Notes: generated from the letters alone by a model not told the origin. Counted from the first letter of the stretch, positions 25,072 through 35,239 are shown. The stretch is DNA of 64,000 nt from Pseudomonas gingeri (GCF_013385425.1 NZ_JACAQA010000003.1:62001-126000); one strand, 5' to 3'. A program made the numbers and translations.

Positions 25072-26715
25072 TCAGGACGTTTGCCCGATCATGTCGCGCA
25101 CCCGATTGGCCAGCGCATCGAGGGTGAAGGGCTTGGCGATCAGGTCCATGCCGGGCTCCAGGAAACCCTGGCGCTCGGCAGCCTTCTCCGCATAACCGGT
25201 CATGAACAGCACCTTGAGCCCCGGCCGGTGCTGGCGGGCGACTTCCGCCAGTTGCCGGCCGTTCATCCCCGGCAGGCCGACATCGGTCACCAGCAGGTCG
25301 ATGCGCAGGCTCGATTCCAGCAGCGGCAAGGCGGTCCGCGCGTCCGCCGCCGGGTGCACGGTATAACCCAGCTCGTCGAGGACATTGAGCACCAGCATCC
25401 GTACCGCCGGATCATCTTCCACCACCATCACCGACTCGTCGACCTCGGCCAGCGGCGATTCCGCGGGTTGCAGCGCCGGTCGCGGCGTCTCGGTTTGCGG
25501 CGCGTGATAGCGCGGCAGGTACAAGCGTACGCAGGTGCCTTTGCCCGGCTCGCTTTCCAGGGTGACGTGACCACCGGACTGCTGGGCAAAGCCATAGATC
25601 ATCGACAAACCCAGGCCCGTGCCCTGGCCGATGGGTTTGGTGGTGAAGAACGGGTCGAACGCCTTGGCCAGGATCAACGGGCTCATGCCGGTGCCGTTGT
25701 CGCTGACGCCGATCATCACATAGTCACCGGCCTTGACCGGTTCCAGGGTGCTGATATCGCCGCCATCGAGGTAGCTGTTGCTGGTCACGACGCGCAGCTC
25801 GCCGCCATCGGGCATGGCGTCGCGGGCATTGATCACCAGGTTGAGCAGGGCGCTTTCCAGTTGCCCGGTGTCGGTGTTGACCGGCCACACGTCCTGGCCC
25901 AACTCGACTTTCAGGATGATATGGGCCCCTTTGGTACGACTGAACAGCTCTTGCAGCGACTGCACCAGTTGGTTGGGATCGATGCGTTTGCGGTCCAGCG
26001 ATTGCCGCCGGGAAAACGCCAGCAGCCGGTGGGTGAGGGCCGCGGCCCGTTGCGCCGAGCTCACGGCGGCGTCGGCAAAACGGCCGATTTCGTCGCTACG
26101 TCCGGCGGCGATGTAACGTTGCATCAGATCCAGGCTGCCGATTATGCCGGTGAGCATATTGTTGAAGTCATGGGCGATGCCGCCGGTGAGTTGTCCCACC
26201 GCTTCCATTTTCTGCGCATGACGCAAGGCTTCTTCGGCCCGCTCGCGCTCGAACATCTCGTTCTGCAAGCGCTGGTTGGACTCGGCCAGCGCCCGGGTGC
26301 GCTGGGCGACGCGCTCTTCCAGGGTCTCGTTGAGATTGCGCAGGGCCTCTTCGGTGCGTTTGTGTTCGGTGATATCCAGCGCGGCACCGACAAAGCGCTG
26401 TGCCCGACCATGGGGGTCGAGGTGGCAGCGGCCCCGGGCAAAGACCCAGCGCACCTGGCCGTCGGCCTGCAATACCCGGTATTCTTCAGCGTGCTCGGTG
26501 TGCTGCTCCAGGCACTGCTTGATGCCGTGGGCCACCAGGGCACGGTCCTCAGGGTGCACACTGTCCAAGTAGACATTGATGGGCGTCTGGCTGGCCAGCG
26601 CCGGGTCGACTCCGTGCAATTGGGCGAAGTGGGCATCGGCGACAAAAAGATCCTGGTCGATATCCCAGTCCCAGGTACCGAGTCGGGTGGCGGTGTCGCC
26701 TTGAGATCCGTTCAT
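25072..26715 (-). CDS. PAS hybrid sensor histidine kinase
   Basis: A 547-residue cytoplasmic sensor: PAS/PAC (about 10-118), coiled coil (about 118-165), HisKA with phospho-acceptor His182 in GGIAHDFNN, HATPase_c with N-box LVINARDAMPDGG and G-box GTGLGLSMIYGFAQQ. A C-terminal receiver domain has LLVTDVGLPGMNG, the phospho-acceptor Asp. No transmembrane segment is evident, so the signal is likely intracellular. No response-regulator gene is adjacent. It is divergent from the PilT/PilU-like ATPase. The start MNGSQGDTATRLG is preferred over an upstream in-frame ATG. Confidence 0.87.
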   Translation of the reverse strand: MNGSQGDTATRLGTWDWDIDQDLFVADAHFAQLHGVDPALASQTPINVYLDSVHPEDRALVAHGIKQCLEQHTEHAEEYRVLQADGQVRWVFARGRCHLDPHGRAQRFVGAALDITEHKRTEEALRNLNETLEERVAQRTRALAESNQRLQNEMFERERAEEALRHAQKMEAVGQLTGGIAHDFNNMLTGIIGSLDLMQRYIAAGRSDEIGRFADAAVSSAQRAAALTHRLLAFSRRQSLDRKRIDPNQLVQSLQELFSRTKGAHIILKVELGQDVWPVNTDTGQLESALLNLVINARDAMPDGGELRVVTSNSYLDGGDISTLEPVKAGDYVMIGVSDNGTGMSPLILAKAFDPFFTTKPIGQGTGLGLSMIYGFAQQSGGHVTLESEPGKGTCVRLYLPRYHAPQTETPRPALQPAESPLAEVDESVMVVEDDPAVRMLVLNVLDELGYTVHPAADARTALPLLESSLRIDLLVTDVGLPGMNGRQLAEVARQHRPGLKVLFMTGYAEKAAERQGFLEPGMDLIAKPFTLDALANRVRDMIGQTS

Positions 26716-26850
26716 AAACCTGCCTTGAAGGTGAAGCTTTGGGTTGCGCCGCGGCTTATTATCCCGCCAAGCTGTAGACATTCGTCACATTGAAATGACA
26801 CAAGCTTAATCGCTAAACCTCTTTTTGACTGTATTGCGGACACCTTTGCC

Positions 26851-28020
26851 ATGGATATCCACGCACTGCTGAAAACCCTGGCCGCCCAGGACGGTTCGGA
26901 CCTGTACCTGTCCACCGGTGCGCCGCCCTGCGCCAAATTCAACGGCGTGCTCAAGCCGCTGGGCGGTGAATCGCTGAAACTCGGGGAAGTGGCGGCCATT
27001 GCCGACGGTATCATGGACGCCGAACAACGCCTGCAGTTCGAGCGCGAACTGGAAATGAACCTGGCGCTGTCCTTGCCGGGTGTCGGCCGTTTCCGGATCA
27101 ATATCTTCAAGCAACGCAACGAAGTGTCCATCGTCGCGCGCAATATCAAGCTGGAAATCCCTCGTTTCGAAGACCTCAAGCTGCCGCCGATCCTGCTCGA
27201 TACCATCATGGAAAAACGCGGGTTGGTGCTGTTCGTCGGCGCCACCGGTTCGGGCAAGTCGACGTCGCTGGCGGCGTTGATCGATTACCGCAACCGCCAC
27301 AGCAGTGGCCATATCATCACCATCGAAGACCCGGTGGAGTATATCCATCGGCACAAGAAGTCGATCATCAACCAGCGCGAAGTCGGGGTCGACACCCGCA
27401 GTTTCCACGCGGCGCTGAAAAACACCCTGCGCCAGGCCCCGGACGTGATCCTGATCGGCGAGATCCGCGACCGCGAAACCATGGAGCACGCCCTGGCCTT
27501 CGCCGATACCGGGCACCTGGCGATCTCCACCCTGCACGCCAACAACGCCAACCAGGCGCTGGACCGCATCATCAACTTCTTCCCGGAAGACCGCCGGCCG
27601 CAGTTGCTCAACGACCTGGGCAACAACCTCAAAGCCTTCGTTTCACAGCGTCTGGTCGCCACCCTTGACGGCAAGCGCCGGGCGGCGGTGGAAGTGATGC
27701 TGGGCACGCCGACGGTGCGTGATTTTATCAAGCGCAACGAGTTCTCCGAGCTCAAGGGCATCATGGAGAAGTCCGAGCTGATCGGCATGCGTACCTTCGA
27801 TACGGCGCTGTTCGAGCTGGTGGTGGAGGGGGCGATCGACGAGGAGGAGGCACTGAAGAACGCCGACTCGGTGAACAACCTGCGCCTGCGCCTGAAACTG
27901 CATCAGGATACCGCGGCCCTCACCGTGCAGAAGACGCCTCCCGCGCCGCCGGTCGCGGCGAAGGAGCTGGACGCCAAGGATTGGGGGTTGGTGGAGGATG
28001 GCAACTCTCCGCGCGGTTGA
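26851..28020 (+). CDS. PilT/PilU-family type IV pilus retraction ATPase
   Basis: A 389-residue hexameric ATPase closest to PilU by length and sequence. Walker A GATGSGKST (about 131), Asp box and Walker B VILIGEIRDRETMEHAL, His box TLHANNANQALDRI. N-terminal DGSDLYLSTGAPP is typical. PilU assists PilT in pilus retraction. No other pil gene is adjacent, so this looks like an isolated paralogue; whether it acts with type IV pili cannot be said. Confidence 0.85.
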   Translation: MDIHALLKTLAAQDGSDLYLSTGAPPCAKFNGVLKPLGGESLKLGEVAAIADGIMDAEQRLQFERELEMNLALSLPGVGRFRINIFKQRNEVSIVARNIKLEIPRFEDLKLPPILLDTIMEKRGLVLFVGATGSGKSTSLAALIDYRNRHSSGHIITIEDPVEYIHRHKKSIINQREVGVDTRSFHAALKNTLRQAPDVILIGEIRDRETMEHALAFADTGHLAISTLHANNANQALDRIINFFPEDRRPQLLNDLGNNLKAFVSQRLVATLDGKRRAAVEVMLGTPTVRDFIKRNEFSELKGIMEKSELIGMRTFDTALFELVVEGAIDEEEALKNADSVNNLRLRLKLHQDTAALTVQKTPPAPPVAAKELDAKDWGLVEDGNSPRG

Positions 28021-28123
28021 ATCTGTTGCCGGATTGGAATGCTTTGTCCCGACGTGACTGACAGGTTTCGGCAGCCCCCGTTATTGCTGGTCACGAGGGC
28101 GGCAGTCTTGGGCAGGGGCGTTG

Positions 28124-29062
28124 TTACACCACCTGATGGCGATAGGGCAGGTCCGGTCCGGTGCGGCTGCAGGTAATGGCCGCGGCGCTGACGGCGAAGT
28201 TCAGCATCGCGTCGATCTGGGGCTTGTCCAGGCGTTCCAGACCTTGCACCGAGTCCAACTGCTGCTCGGTCAACCAGGCGATCAGGGCCGCCTGGAAGGT
28301 ATCGCCGGCACCGACGGTGTCGGCGGTGATGACTTCACGGGCCGGCACCGACCAGTGACCATGCCGGCGACTGTAGACGCTGGCACCCTGGGTGCCACGG
28401 GTCAGGAACACCAGTTGGCAGCGCTGGGCCAGCCATTCCTGGGCGATGCTCTGCGGGTCGCGATCCGGATAGAGCAGGCCCAGGTCCTCGTCGCTGACCT
28501 TGATCATGTCGGCATGTTCGGCCAGGGCCGCGATACGTTGGCGCCACAGTTCTATATTCGGTTCCGGGTTGAGCCTGACGTTGGGATCGAGGGTGATCAG
28601 CCGGCGCCCGCTTTCCCGGCGTACCAGGGTCAGCAGGGTGTCGGCAATCGGTTGCACCACCAGCGAGAACGAGCCGATATGCAACCCACGCACCTCGTCG
28701 CCGAGTTTCGGCAGGTGGCCCGGTAGCAACTGGCGGTCGGCGCAGCCCTCACCACGGAAACTGTAATGGGGCGAGCCGTCGGCGCCCACGGCGACCATCG
28801 CCAGGGTGGTGGGGGCGTCGAAGTCCAGCAGGTAATCCGCGCGTACACCTTCTTCCTGCAGGACTTGCTGCAGGCGGCGCCCGAGGTAGTCGGTGGACAG
28901 CCCGGCAAACAATGCCGCATCGACCCCCAGACGGCGCAGGCCGACCGCGACGTTGAACGGCGAACCGCCGGCAATCGCCTTGAAATTCACTTTCGAGGTT
29001 TGCCCGCTCACATCAGGCTCACTAAAAAAATCGAACAGCGCTTCACCACAGACCAGATACAT
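28124..29062 (-). CDS. mtlZ: Fructokinase of the mannitol operon
   Basis: A 312-residue PfkB-family sugar kinase. N-terminal YLVCGEALFDFF and AIAGGSPFNVAVGLRRLG; ATP/catalytic motif DTVGAGDTFQAALIAWL. As last gene of mtlEFGKDYZ it phosphorylates fructose produced by mannitol dehydrogenase. It starts 7 bp after the upstream kinase stop. Confidence 0.91.
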   Translation of the reverse strand: MYLVCGEALFDFFSEPDVSGQTSKVNFKAIAGGSPFNVAVGLRRLGVDAALFAGLSTDYLGRRLQQVLQEEGVRADYLLDFDAPTTLAMVAVGADGSPHYSFRGEGCADRQLLPGHLPKLGDEVRGLHIGSFSLVVQPIADTLLTLVRRESGRRLITLDPNVRLNPEPNIELWRQRIAALAEHADMIKVSDEDLGLLYPDRDPQSIAQEWLAQRCQLVFLTRGTQGASVYSRRHGHWSVPAREVITADTVGAGDTFQAALIAWLTEQQLDSVQGLERLDKPQIDAMLNFAVSAAAITCSRTGPDLPYRHQVV

Positions 29063-29068
29063 GGGTAC

Positions 29069-30559
29069 TCACTCTTGAAGGGCCGCTACCTGTTGGCGGT
29101 AGTGCTGATAAACGGGTTGGTAGGCGGCGACGTTGGCCGCGATTGGCCGGGTTTCGCTCGTCAGATCGAGACTGACGCAACGTTCGCACAGTTCGGCCAG
29201 ATTTTGCACGCCGGCGGACTCGCACCAGGCCGCCTGGATCGCCGCACCGAGGGCCGCGGCTTCGCTCTGGCGGGTGCAGACCACCGGTGTGTCCATGATA
29301 TCGGCGACCATCTGCCGCCACACCGGACTTTTCGAACCGCCACCGGTCAGGCGGATGCCGTGGCTCCGCAGGCCGGCTTCGCGTAGCAGGTCCAATCCGT
29401 AACGCAGGCCGAAGGTGGTGCCCTCGACCACCGCGCGACAGAGATTGGCCTGGGTCAGGTTGGTCAGGGTCAGGCCTGACAGGCTGCCCGTGGCCTGTGG
29501 CAGGGCGGGGACCCGTTCGCCGTTGAGAAACGGCAGCATGCTGACCCCTTCGGCGCCGATCGGGGCTTGCTCGACCCGGGCATTGAAGTCGTCGAGCCCG
29601 AGATTGAACAGCTCACGCACGGCACCGGTGGCGTTGGTCAGGTTCATGGTGCAGATCAGCGGCAGCCAGCCGCCGCTGGAGGAGCAGAAGGCCGCGACCG
29701 AGGCGTGGGGGCTGATCAGCGGTTGGTCGGCATAGGCATAGACCGTACCGGACGAGCCCAGGCTCATGGTGATGATCCCGGCCTGGATATTGCCGGTGCC
29801 GATGGCACCCATCATGTTGTCGCCACCACCGCTGGAGACCAGGGCGTTGGGGTTGATGCCCAGCAGCCCGGCGATCTCGGGAAGGATCCGGCCCACCGGC
29901 TGATGGGCTTCGATCAGCTCCGGCAAGACCGCTTGCAGGCGCCCGCTGGGGTCGATCTCGTGCAGCAGCGGCAGATCCCAGCAGCGCTTGCGCACATCGA
30001 AATAGCCGCTGCCCGAGGCGTCGCCGTATTCCGCGCAGCTACGGCCGGTAAGCCAGTAGTTGAGGTAGTCGTGGGGCAGCAGTATATGGGCGATCCGGGC
30101 GAACAGGTGCGGGTGCTGCTCTTGGGTCCAGAGCAACTTGGACACGGTATAACCGGGAGCGATGACCAAGCCTAGGCGTTCGAGTGAACCCTGTTCGCCT
30201 CCCAGCTGTTCCAGAAGACGCTGGTTTTCCGGGGTGGTTTCGGTGTCGCACCAGAGCTTGGCCGGGCGCAGGACCTGGCCTTGTTCATCGAGCAGGACCA
30301 GGCCGTGTTGCTGGCCGGAGACGCCGATAGCGAGGATTGCCTGGCCGTCGACGCTGGCCGCGGCCAGTGCTTCTCGGGTGGATTGGACGAAAGCGTCCAG
30401 CCATTGCCCGGTGTCCTGTTCACGGCGGCCGTTGGCACCGCTGATCATCGTATGAGGTGCCGAACCCTGGCCCAGCACCTGACCGCTGACGCTGTCGAGG
30501 ACGATGGCCTTGGTGCCTTGGGTACCGCAATCGATACCGAGATAGAGTTTCTGATTCAT
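29069..30559 (-). CDS. mtlY: Xylulokinase of the mannitol operon
   Basis: A 496-residue FGGY-family kinase. N-terminal LGIDCGTQGTKAIVLD and the C-terminal LTGGGSKSPVWRQMVADI are the two FGGY signatures. It phosphorylates D-xylulose formed by oxidation of D-arabitol by the broad-range MtlD. A REPIN separates it from mtlD. Confidence 0.92.
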   Translation of the reverse strand: MNQKLYLGIDCGTQGTKAIVLDSVSGQVLGQGSAPHTMISGANGRREQDTGQWLDAFVQSTREALAAASVDGQAILAIGVSGQQHGLVLLDEQGQVLRPAKLWCDTETTPENQRLLEQLGGEQGSLERLGLVIAPGYTVSKLLWTQEQHPHLFARIAHILLPHDYLNYWLTGRSCAEYGDASGSGYFDVRKRCWDLPLLHEIDPSGRLQAVLPELIEAHQPVGRILPEIAGLLGINPNALVSSGGGDNMMGAIGTGNIQAGIITMSLGSSGTVYAYADQPLISPHASVAAFCSSSGGWLPLICTMNLTNATGAVRELFNLGLDDFNARVEQAPIGAEGVSMLPFLNGERVPALPQATGSLSGLTLTNLTQANLCRAVVEGTTFGLRYGLDLLREAGLRSHGIRLTGGGSKSPVWRQMVADIMDTPVVCTRQSEAAALGAAIQAAWCESAGVQNLAELCERCVSLDLTSETRPIAANVAAYQPVYQHYRQQVAALQE

Positions 30560-30596
30560 GACGGTGCCCGGAGTTGGAACTGGATCACTGCATCGT

Positions 30597-30670
30597 TGTG
30601 GGAGCTGAGCTTGCTCGCGAAGGCGTCCGTGAGACCGCCAAAAGCTTCGCGGGCAAGCTCCGCTCCCACA
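30597..30670. repeat. REPIN, type B, within mtl operon
   Basis: Inverted REP copies about 30597-30621 and 30646-30670 between mtlD and mtlY. The left arm has a few mismatches to the right arm. An operon-internal position could change distal gene expression. Confidence 0.82.
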
Positions 30671-30687
30671 GGTTCATGTTTCGATCT

Positions 30688-32172
30688 CTAGGCCGTAATC
30701 TTGGCCAACAAACGCTCCAGCGTCTTGCTTACGCCCACTTCCCGCAAGCTGTTGAAGCAGCGTTCGAAAGCGGCGATAAACTCGGCGGACTGGGGAATCG
30801 CGGTGCCGAAAATCTCCTCGACAGCGAACAGCCGCTGCACGATCAAGGTGTCATCCGCCACCAGCGCCTGGCAGAATTCGGCCCGTGGGTCCGGAATGCT
30901 GTAGGTCGTGCCGTTTTCATCGACACCCTTGAGGTACAGGGCCCAGGCCGCCACCACCAGCGCCGCGCGCTCGGTCTCGCGACCGTCGGCGATCAGCCGG
31001 TTGATGGTCGGGATGGTGAACTTGGGAAACTTCGACGAACCGTCGGAACAGACCCGCTCCAACTGGTCGGCAATCGCCTGGTTGGAGAAGCGCTGCACCA
31101 GGGTGTCCTTGTACTCGGTCAGGTCGATACCCGGCACCGGCGCCAGCTGCGGGGTAACGTCCAGGTCCATGTAGGCACGCATGTACTTGACGAACAGCGG
31201 GTCGTTCATGGTCTCGTGGACAAACCGGTAACCCTTGAGGAAACCCAGGTAGGTCAGGGCCAGGTGGCTGCCGTTGAGCAGCTTGATCTTCATCTCTTCA
31301 TAGGGTGTGACGTCGTCGGTGAACTGCACGCCGACCTTTTCCCAGGCCGGGCGGCCGTTGACGAACTTGTCTTCCAGCACCCATTGCACAAAAGGTTCGC
31401 AAACTACCGGCCAGGCGTCGTCGACGGCGTGTTCGTCGTGCAGTTGCAGGCGGTGGGCGGTGCTGGTCATCGGCGTGATGCGATCGACCATGGCATTGGG
31501 AAAGCTCACATGGGTGGCGATCCAGTCATGCAGGTCGGCGTCGCGCAAGGCGGCGAAGGCCAGCAGGGCCTTGCGGGCCACCGCGCCGTTGTGGGGCAGG
31601 TTGTCGCAGGACATCAGGGTGAAGGCCGGGATACCGGCGGCCCGGCGCTTGGCCAGGGCCGCGCAGAGAAAGCCGAAGACGGTCTGCGGCGCCTCGGGGT
31701 GGCTGAGGTCGTGCTGGATCTGCGGCAGGTGCGTCATGAACTCGCCGTTGCTGTCGTCGATGCAGTAACCACCTTCGGTGATGGTCAGCGAAACGATGCG
31801 GATCTCTGCCGAGGCCAGCTTGTCGATCAGCGCCTGGCGGTCGTCCTCGGCCAGCAGCATATCGCTGATGGCGCCGATCACCCGGACTTCGGTGTCGTCG
31901 CTGTCGCCCAGCTCAAACAAGGTGAAGAGGTAGTCCTGCCCGGCCAGGTCATCCCGGGCGCGGCGGTCTTCGCTGCGCAGGCCGGCCCCGCAGATGGCCC
32001 AGTCCAGGCCCTCGCCGGTGTTCATCAGGGCATCGGTGTAGTACGCCTGGTGGGCGCGATGGAAACCGCCGACGCCGATATGGACGATGCCCTGGCGGGT
32101 ATCGGCCAGGTTGTAGAGGGGCAGGCGCACTTCAGGGGCCAGTCGATGCAGATTCTGCTTGTTCAGTTTCAT
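30688..32172 (-). CDS. mtlD: Mannitol 2-dehydrogenase
   Basis: A 494-residue polyol-specific long-chain dehydrogenase oxidising mannitol to fructose and arabitol to xylulose with NAD. N-terminal GVGGFHRAHQAYY is the NAD-binding motif. KIKLLNGSHLALTYLG carries the Lys-Asn-His catalytic set (Lys295, Asn300, His303 in the characterised P. fluorescens enzyme). The start MKLNKQNLHRLAPE fits the known protein; an upstream ATG six codons away is less likely. Confidence 0.95.
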   Translation of the reverse strand: MKLNKQNLHRLAPEVRLPLYNLADTRQGIVHIGVGGFHRAHQAYYTDALMNTGEGLDWAICGAGLRSEDRRARDDLAGQDYLFTLFELGDSDDTEVRVIGAISDMLLAEDDRQALIDKLASAEIRIVSLTITEGGYCIDDSNGEFMTHLPQIQHDLSHPEAPQTVFGFLCAALAKRRAAGIPAFTLMSCDNLPHNGAVARKALLAFAALRDADLHDWIATHVSFPNAMVDRITPMTSTAHRLQLHDEHAVDDAWPVVCEPFVQWVLEDKFVNGRPAWEKVGVQFTDDVTPYEEMKIKLLNGSHLALTYLGFLKGYRFVHETMNDPLFVKYMRAYMDLDVTPQLAPVPGIDLTEYKDTLVQRFSNQAIADQLERVCSDGSSKFPKFTIPTINRLIADGRETERAALVVAAWALYLKGVDENGTTYSIPDPRAEFCQALVADDTLIVQRLFAVEEIFGTAIPQSAEFIAAFERCFNSLREVGVSKTLERLLAKITA

Positions 32173-32190
32173 GGCTAAGGCTCTCGGCAA

Positions 32191-33294
32191 TCAGGCGGCA
32201 GCGCGCAACGGACGGGCGACCGCTACACCGTTGGCATCGAATAAATGGCAGTGGCTGCTGTCCAGGTGCAGCTTGAGGGTTTCCCCGTACTGGCTGGCCA
32301 TGTCCCCGCGGATACGCATGGTCAGGGCTTCGCCGGAGGCGGTGCGCACATGGCAGAAGGTGTCGCTGCCCAGGCGCTCGCCGACATCGGCGGTGACCTG
32401 CAAGGTGCAGTCGCCGGGCTTGGCGAGTTCCAGGTGCTCCGGGCGAATCCCCAGGGTCACCGGGCTGCCGACGCTGAGGCCGGGGTCGCTCAGCGGCAGG
32501 CTGATGCGGGTGCCGGCCTCCAGTTCGACTTCACAGCCCTGGCCGTCGAGGCGACTGACCTTGCCCTTGAGAAAGCCCATTTTCGGCGTGCCGAGGAAGC
32601 CGGCGACAAACAGGTTGGCCGGTGCGTGATAGAGCTCCAGGGGCGAACCGACCTGCTCGACGCGCCCGGCATTGAGCACCACCACCTTGTCGGCCAGGGT
32701 CATGGCTTCGACCTGGTCGTGGGTCACGTAGATCATGGTGGCCTGCAACTCTTTGTGCAGGCGCGCCAGTTCCAGGCGCATCTGTACCCGCAGGGCGGCG
32801 TCGAGGTTGGACAGCGGTTCGTCGAACAGGAAAATCTTCGGGTTGCGCACAATGGCGCGGCCGATGGCGACGCGCTGGCGCTGGCCGCCGGAGAGTTGCT
32901 TGGGTTTGCGCTCCAGCAGCGGGCCGAGCTCCAGGATCCGCGCGGCTTCATTGACCTTGCGTTCCACCTCGGTCTTGGCCTCGCCGGCCAGGTCGAGGGC
33001 GAAGGACATGTTCTTGCGTACGCTCATATGCGGGTACAGAGCGTAGGTCTGGAACACCATCGCCAGGTCGCGCTTGGCCGGGCTGACTTCGGTGATATCG
33101 CGACCGTCCAGCTCGATGGTGCCGGAGGTGACCTCCTCGAGCCCCGCGATCAGTCGTAGCAGGGTCGATTTACCGCAGCCCGACGGGCCGACGAAGACCA
33201 CGAACTCGCGGTCGTTCACTTGCAGGTCGATGCCCTTGATGATGGACAGGCCTTCGAAGCCCTTTTGCAGATTCTTGATTTTCAGGTTGGCCAT
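32191..33294 (-). CDS. mtlK: Mannitol ABC transporter ATPase
   Basis: A 367-residue MalK/UgpC-type ATPase. Walker A GPSGCGKST, signature LSGGQRQRVA, Walker B IFLFDEPLSNLDA. The C-terminal TOBE region (about 235-365) is present. It drives MtlF-MtlG. Located between mtlG and mtlD in the standard order. Confidence 0.94.
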   Translation of the reverse strand: MANLKIKNLQKGFEGLSIIKGIDLQVNDREFVVFVGPSGCGKSTLLRLIAGLEEVTSGTIELDGRDITEVSPAKRDLAMVFQTYALYPHMSVRKNMSFALDLAGEAKTEVERKVNEAARILELGPLLERKPKQLSGGQRQRVAIGRAIVRNPKIFLFDEPLSNLDAALRVQMRLELARLHKELQATMIYVTHDQVEAMTLADKVVVLNAGRVEQVGSPLELYHAPANLFVAGFLGTPKMGFLKGKVSRLDGQGCEVELEAGTRISLPLSDPGLSVGSPVTLGIRPEHLELAKPGDCTLQVTADVGERLGSDTFCHVRTASGEALTMRIRGDMASQYGETLKLHLDSSHCHLFDANGVAVARPLRAAA

Positions 33295-33315
33295 GGTGAG
33301 GCTCCTTTTAAGTAT

Positions 33316-34152
33316 TTATTTCACAGCGCCGAAGGACAAACCGCGCACCAATTGCTTCTGGCTGATCCAGCCGAAGATCAGGATCGGCGCACAGGCCAGG
33401 GTCGAAACGGCCGATAATTTGGCCCAGAACAAACCTTCGGGGCTTGAGTAGGAGGCGATCAATGCGGTCAGCGGCGCGGCCTGGGAGGAGGTCAGGTTCA
33501 ATGACCAGAAAGCCTCGTTCCAGCACAGGATCAGCGACAGCAGCAGGGTCGAGGCCAGTCCGCCCTTGCTGATCGGCAGCAGCACCCGGACCATTTCCTG
33601 CCACAGGGTCGCGCCGTCGAGGCGAGCGGCCTCGAGGATGTCCTTGGGGATGTCCTTGAAGTAGGTGTAAATCATCCAGACCACGATCGGCAGGTTGATC
33701 AGGGTGTAGATCACGATCAGCGCCAGGCGCGTGTCCAGCAGGCCGAAGGATTTGGCCAGCAGGTAGATCGGCATCAGCACGCCCACCGGCGGCAGCATCT
33801 TGGTGGAGAGCATCCACAGCAGGGTGCGTTTGGTCCTTTGGGTTTCATAGAACGCCATGGAGTAGGCCGCCGGCACCGCGATCAGCATGCACAGCAAGGT
33901 GGCGCTGAAGGAGATCACCACCGAGTTCCAGGCGAAGTGGAAGTAGTCGCTGCGCTCCTGGATATGCAGGTAGTTTTCCAGCGTCGGGGTGAAGAAGAAC
34001 TGCGGCGGCGTGGCGAACGCGTCGATCTCGGTCTTGAAGCTGGTCAGCACCATCCAGAAGATCGGGAAGAAGATCAGGATCGCGATGGCCCAGGCCAGGG
34101 TGCCGAGCAGAACGCTTTGCAGGCGCCGGGATTGTTTGAGTGTGAGGGTCAT
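33316..34152 (-). CDS. mtlG: Mannitol ABC permease
   Basis: A 278-residue MalG-type permease with about six helices. The EAA loop ILEAARLDGATLWQEMVRVL contacts the ATPase. It lies 10 bp after mtlF. Confidence 0.94.
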   Translation of the reverse strand: MTLTLKQSRRLQSVLLGTLAWAIAILIFFPIFWMVLTSFKTEIDAFATPPQFFFTPTLENYLHIQERSDYFHFAWNSVVISFSATLLCMLIAVPAAYSMAFYETQRTKRTLLWMLSTKMLPPVGVLMPIYLLAKSFGLLDTRLALIVIYTLINLPIVVWMIYTYFKDIPKDILEAARLDGATLWQEMVRVLLPISKGGLASTLLLSLILCWNEAFWSLNLTSSQAAPLTALIASYSSPEGLFWAKLSAVSTLACAPILIFGWISQKQLVRGLSFGAVK

Positions 34153-34162
34153 GGCGCGGGCC

Positions 34163-35089
34163 TCAAGGCTTGTCTGTCAGGTTTTTGCCGATCATCCGGA
34201 CCAGGATGATCGCGGCGATATTGGCAATGATCACCGCGATCAGGCCGCCGGCCGAAGCCATGCCGACATCGAACTGCACCAGGGCCTGGTTGTAGATCAG
34301 GTAGGCCAGGTTGGTCGAGGCGTAGCCCGGACCACCGTTGGTGGTGGTGAAAATCTCCGCGAACACCGAGAGCAGGAAGATGGTTTCGATCATCACCACC
34401 ACGGCAATCGGCCGGGCCAGGTGCGGCAGGGTCAGGTGCCAGAAGATCGCCACCGGACCTGCTCCGTCGAGGCGCGCGGCTTCTTTCTGTTCCTGATCGA
34501 GGGACTGCATGGCGGTCATCAGGATCAGGATGGCGAAGGGCAGCCACTGCCAGGAGACGATGATGATGATCGACAGCAGCGGGTAATGGGCTAGCCAGTC
34601 CACCGGCTGTGCGCCGAATACTCGCCACAGCGCGGCGAGAATCCCCGAGACCGGGTGGAAAATCAGGTTTTTCCAGATCAGCGCACCGACGGTGGGCATG
34701 ATGAAGAAGGGCGAAATCAACAGGACCCGGACAATGCCGCGGCCGAAGAACTCACTGGCTTCCAGCAGCGCCGAGATCAGCACGCCGAACACCACGCTGA
34801 TCAGCAGCACGCTGCCCACCAGGAGCAGGGTGTTGGTGGCGCCCGGGAGAAAGCCCGAGTCGGTCAGGAAGTAGGTGTAGTTTTCCAGGCCGACAAACTG
34901 GTTCTCGCCCGGATAGAGCAGGTTGTAGCGGATCAGCGAAAAGTAAACGGTCATGCCCAGGGGCACGATCATCCACAGCAGCAACAGGCCGACTGATGGT
35001 GAGACCAGAAACCAGCCGGGGTTGCGCAAACGGCTTTTGCGCAGCGGCTGGGGTATATCCATATGGGCTTTGGCAGTGGAGGTATTCAT
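34163..35089 (-). CDS. mtlF: Mannitol ABC permease
   Basis: A 308-residue MalF-type permease with about six helices and EAA loop EAARLDGAGPVAIFWHL. The start MNTSTAKAHMDIPQP is chosen over an upstream ATG five codons away. A partly degenerate REPIN precedes it. Confidence 0.93.
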   Translation of the reverse strand: MNTSTAKAHMDIPQPLRKSRLRNPGWFLVSPSVGLLLLWMIVPLGMTVYFSLIRYNLLYPGENQFVGLENYTYFLTDSGFLPGATNTLLLVGSVLLISVVFGVLISALLEASEFFGRGIVRVLLISPFFIMPTVGALIWKNLIFHPVSGILAALWRVFGAQPVDWLAHYPLLSIIIIVSWQWLPFAILILMTAMQSLDQEQKEAARLDGAGPVAIFWHLTLPHLARPIAVVVMIETIFLLSVFAEIFTTTNGGPGYASTNLAYLIYNQALVQFDVGMASAGGLIAVIIANIAAIILVRMIGKNLTDKP

Positions 35090-35139
35090 GGTGATCAGAA
35101 CCAATGGAAGGCAAATAGCGAACAGGTATTGCGCGGGTT

Positions 35140-35213
35140 CGGGAGGACGGGCTTGCTGGCGATGACGGCTTTGAGGCCGTCAAAAGCTTCGCGAGCAAGC
35201 TCTGCTCCTACAG
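35140..35213. repeat. REPIN, diverged, between mtlE and mtlF
   Basis: The right arm 35188-35213 is a clear REP (GCGAGCAAGCTCTGCTCCTA); the left arm 35140-35163 is degenerate. This placement after the binding-protein gene is typical for raising its expression over the permeases, which is an inference here. Confidence 0.75.
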
Positions 35214-35239
35214 GGACGGTGTGTTGTCCCTGAATGGGG

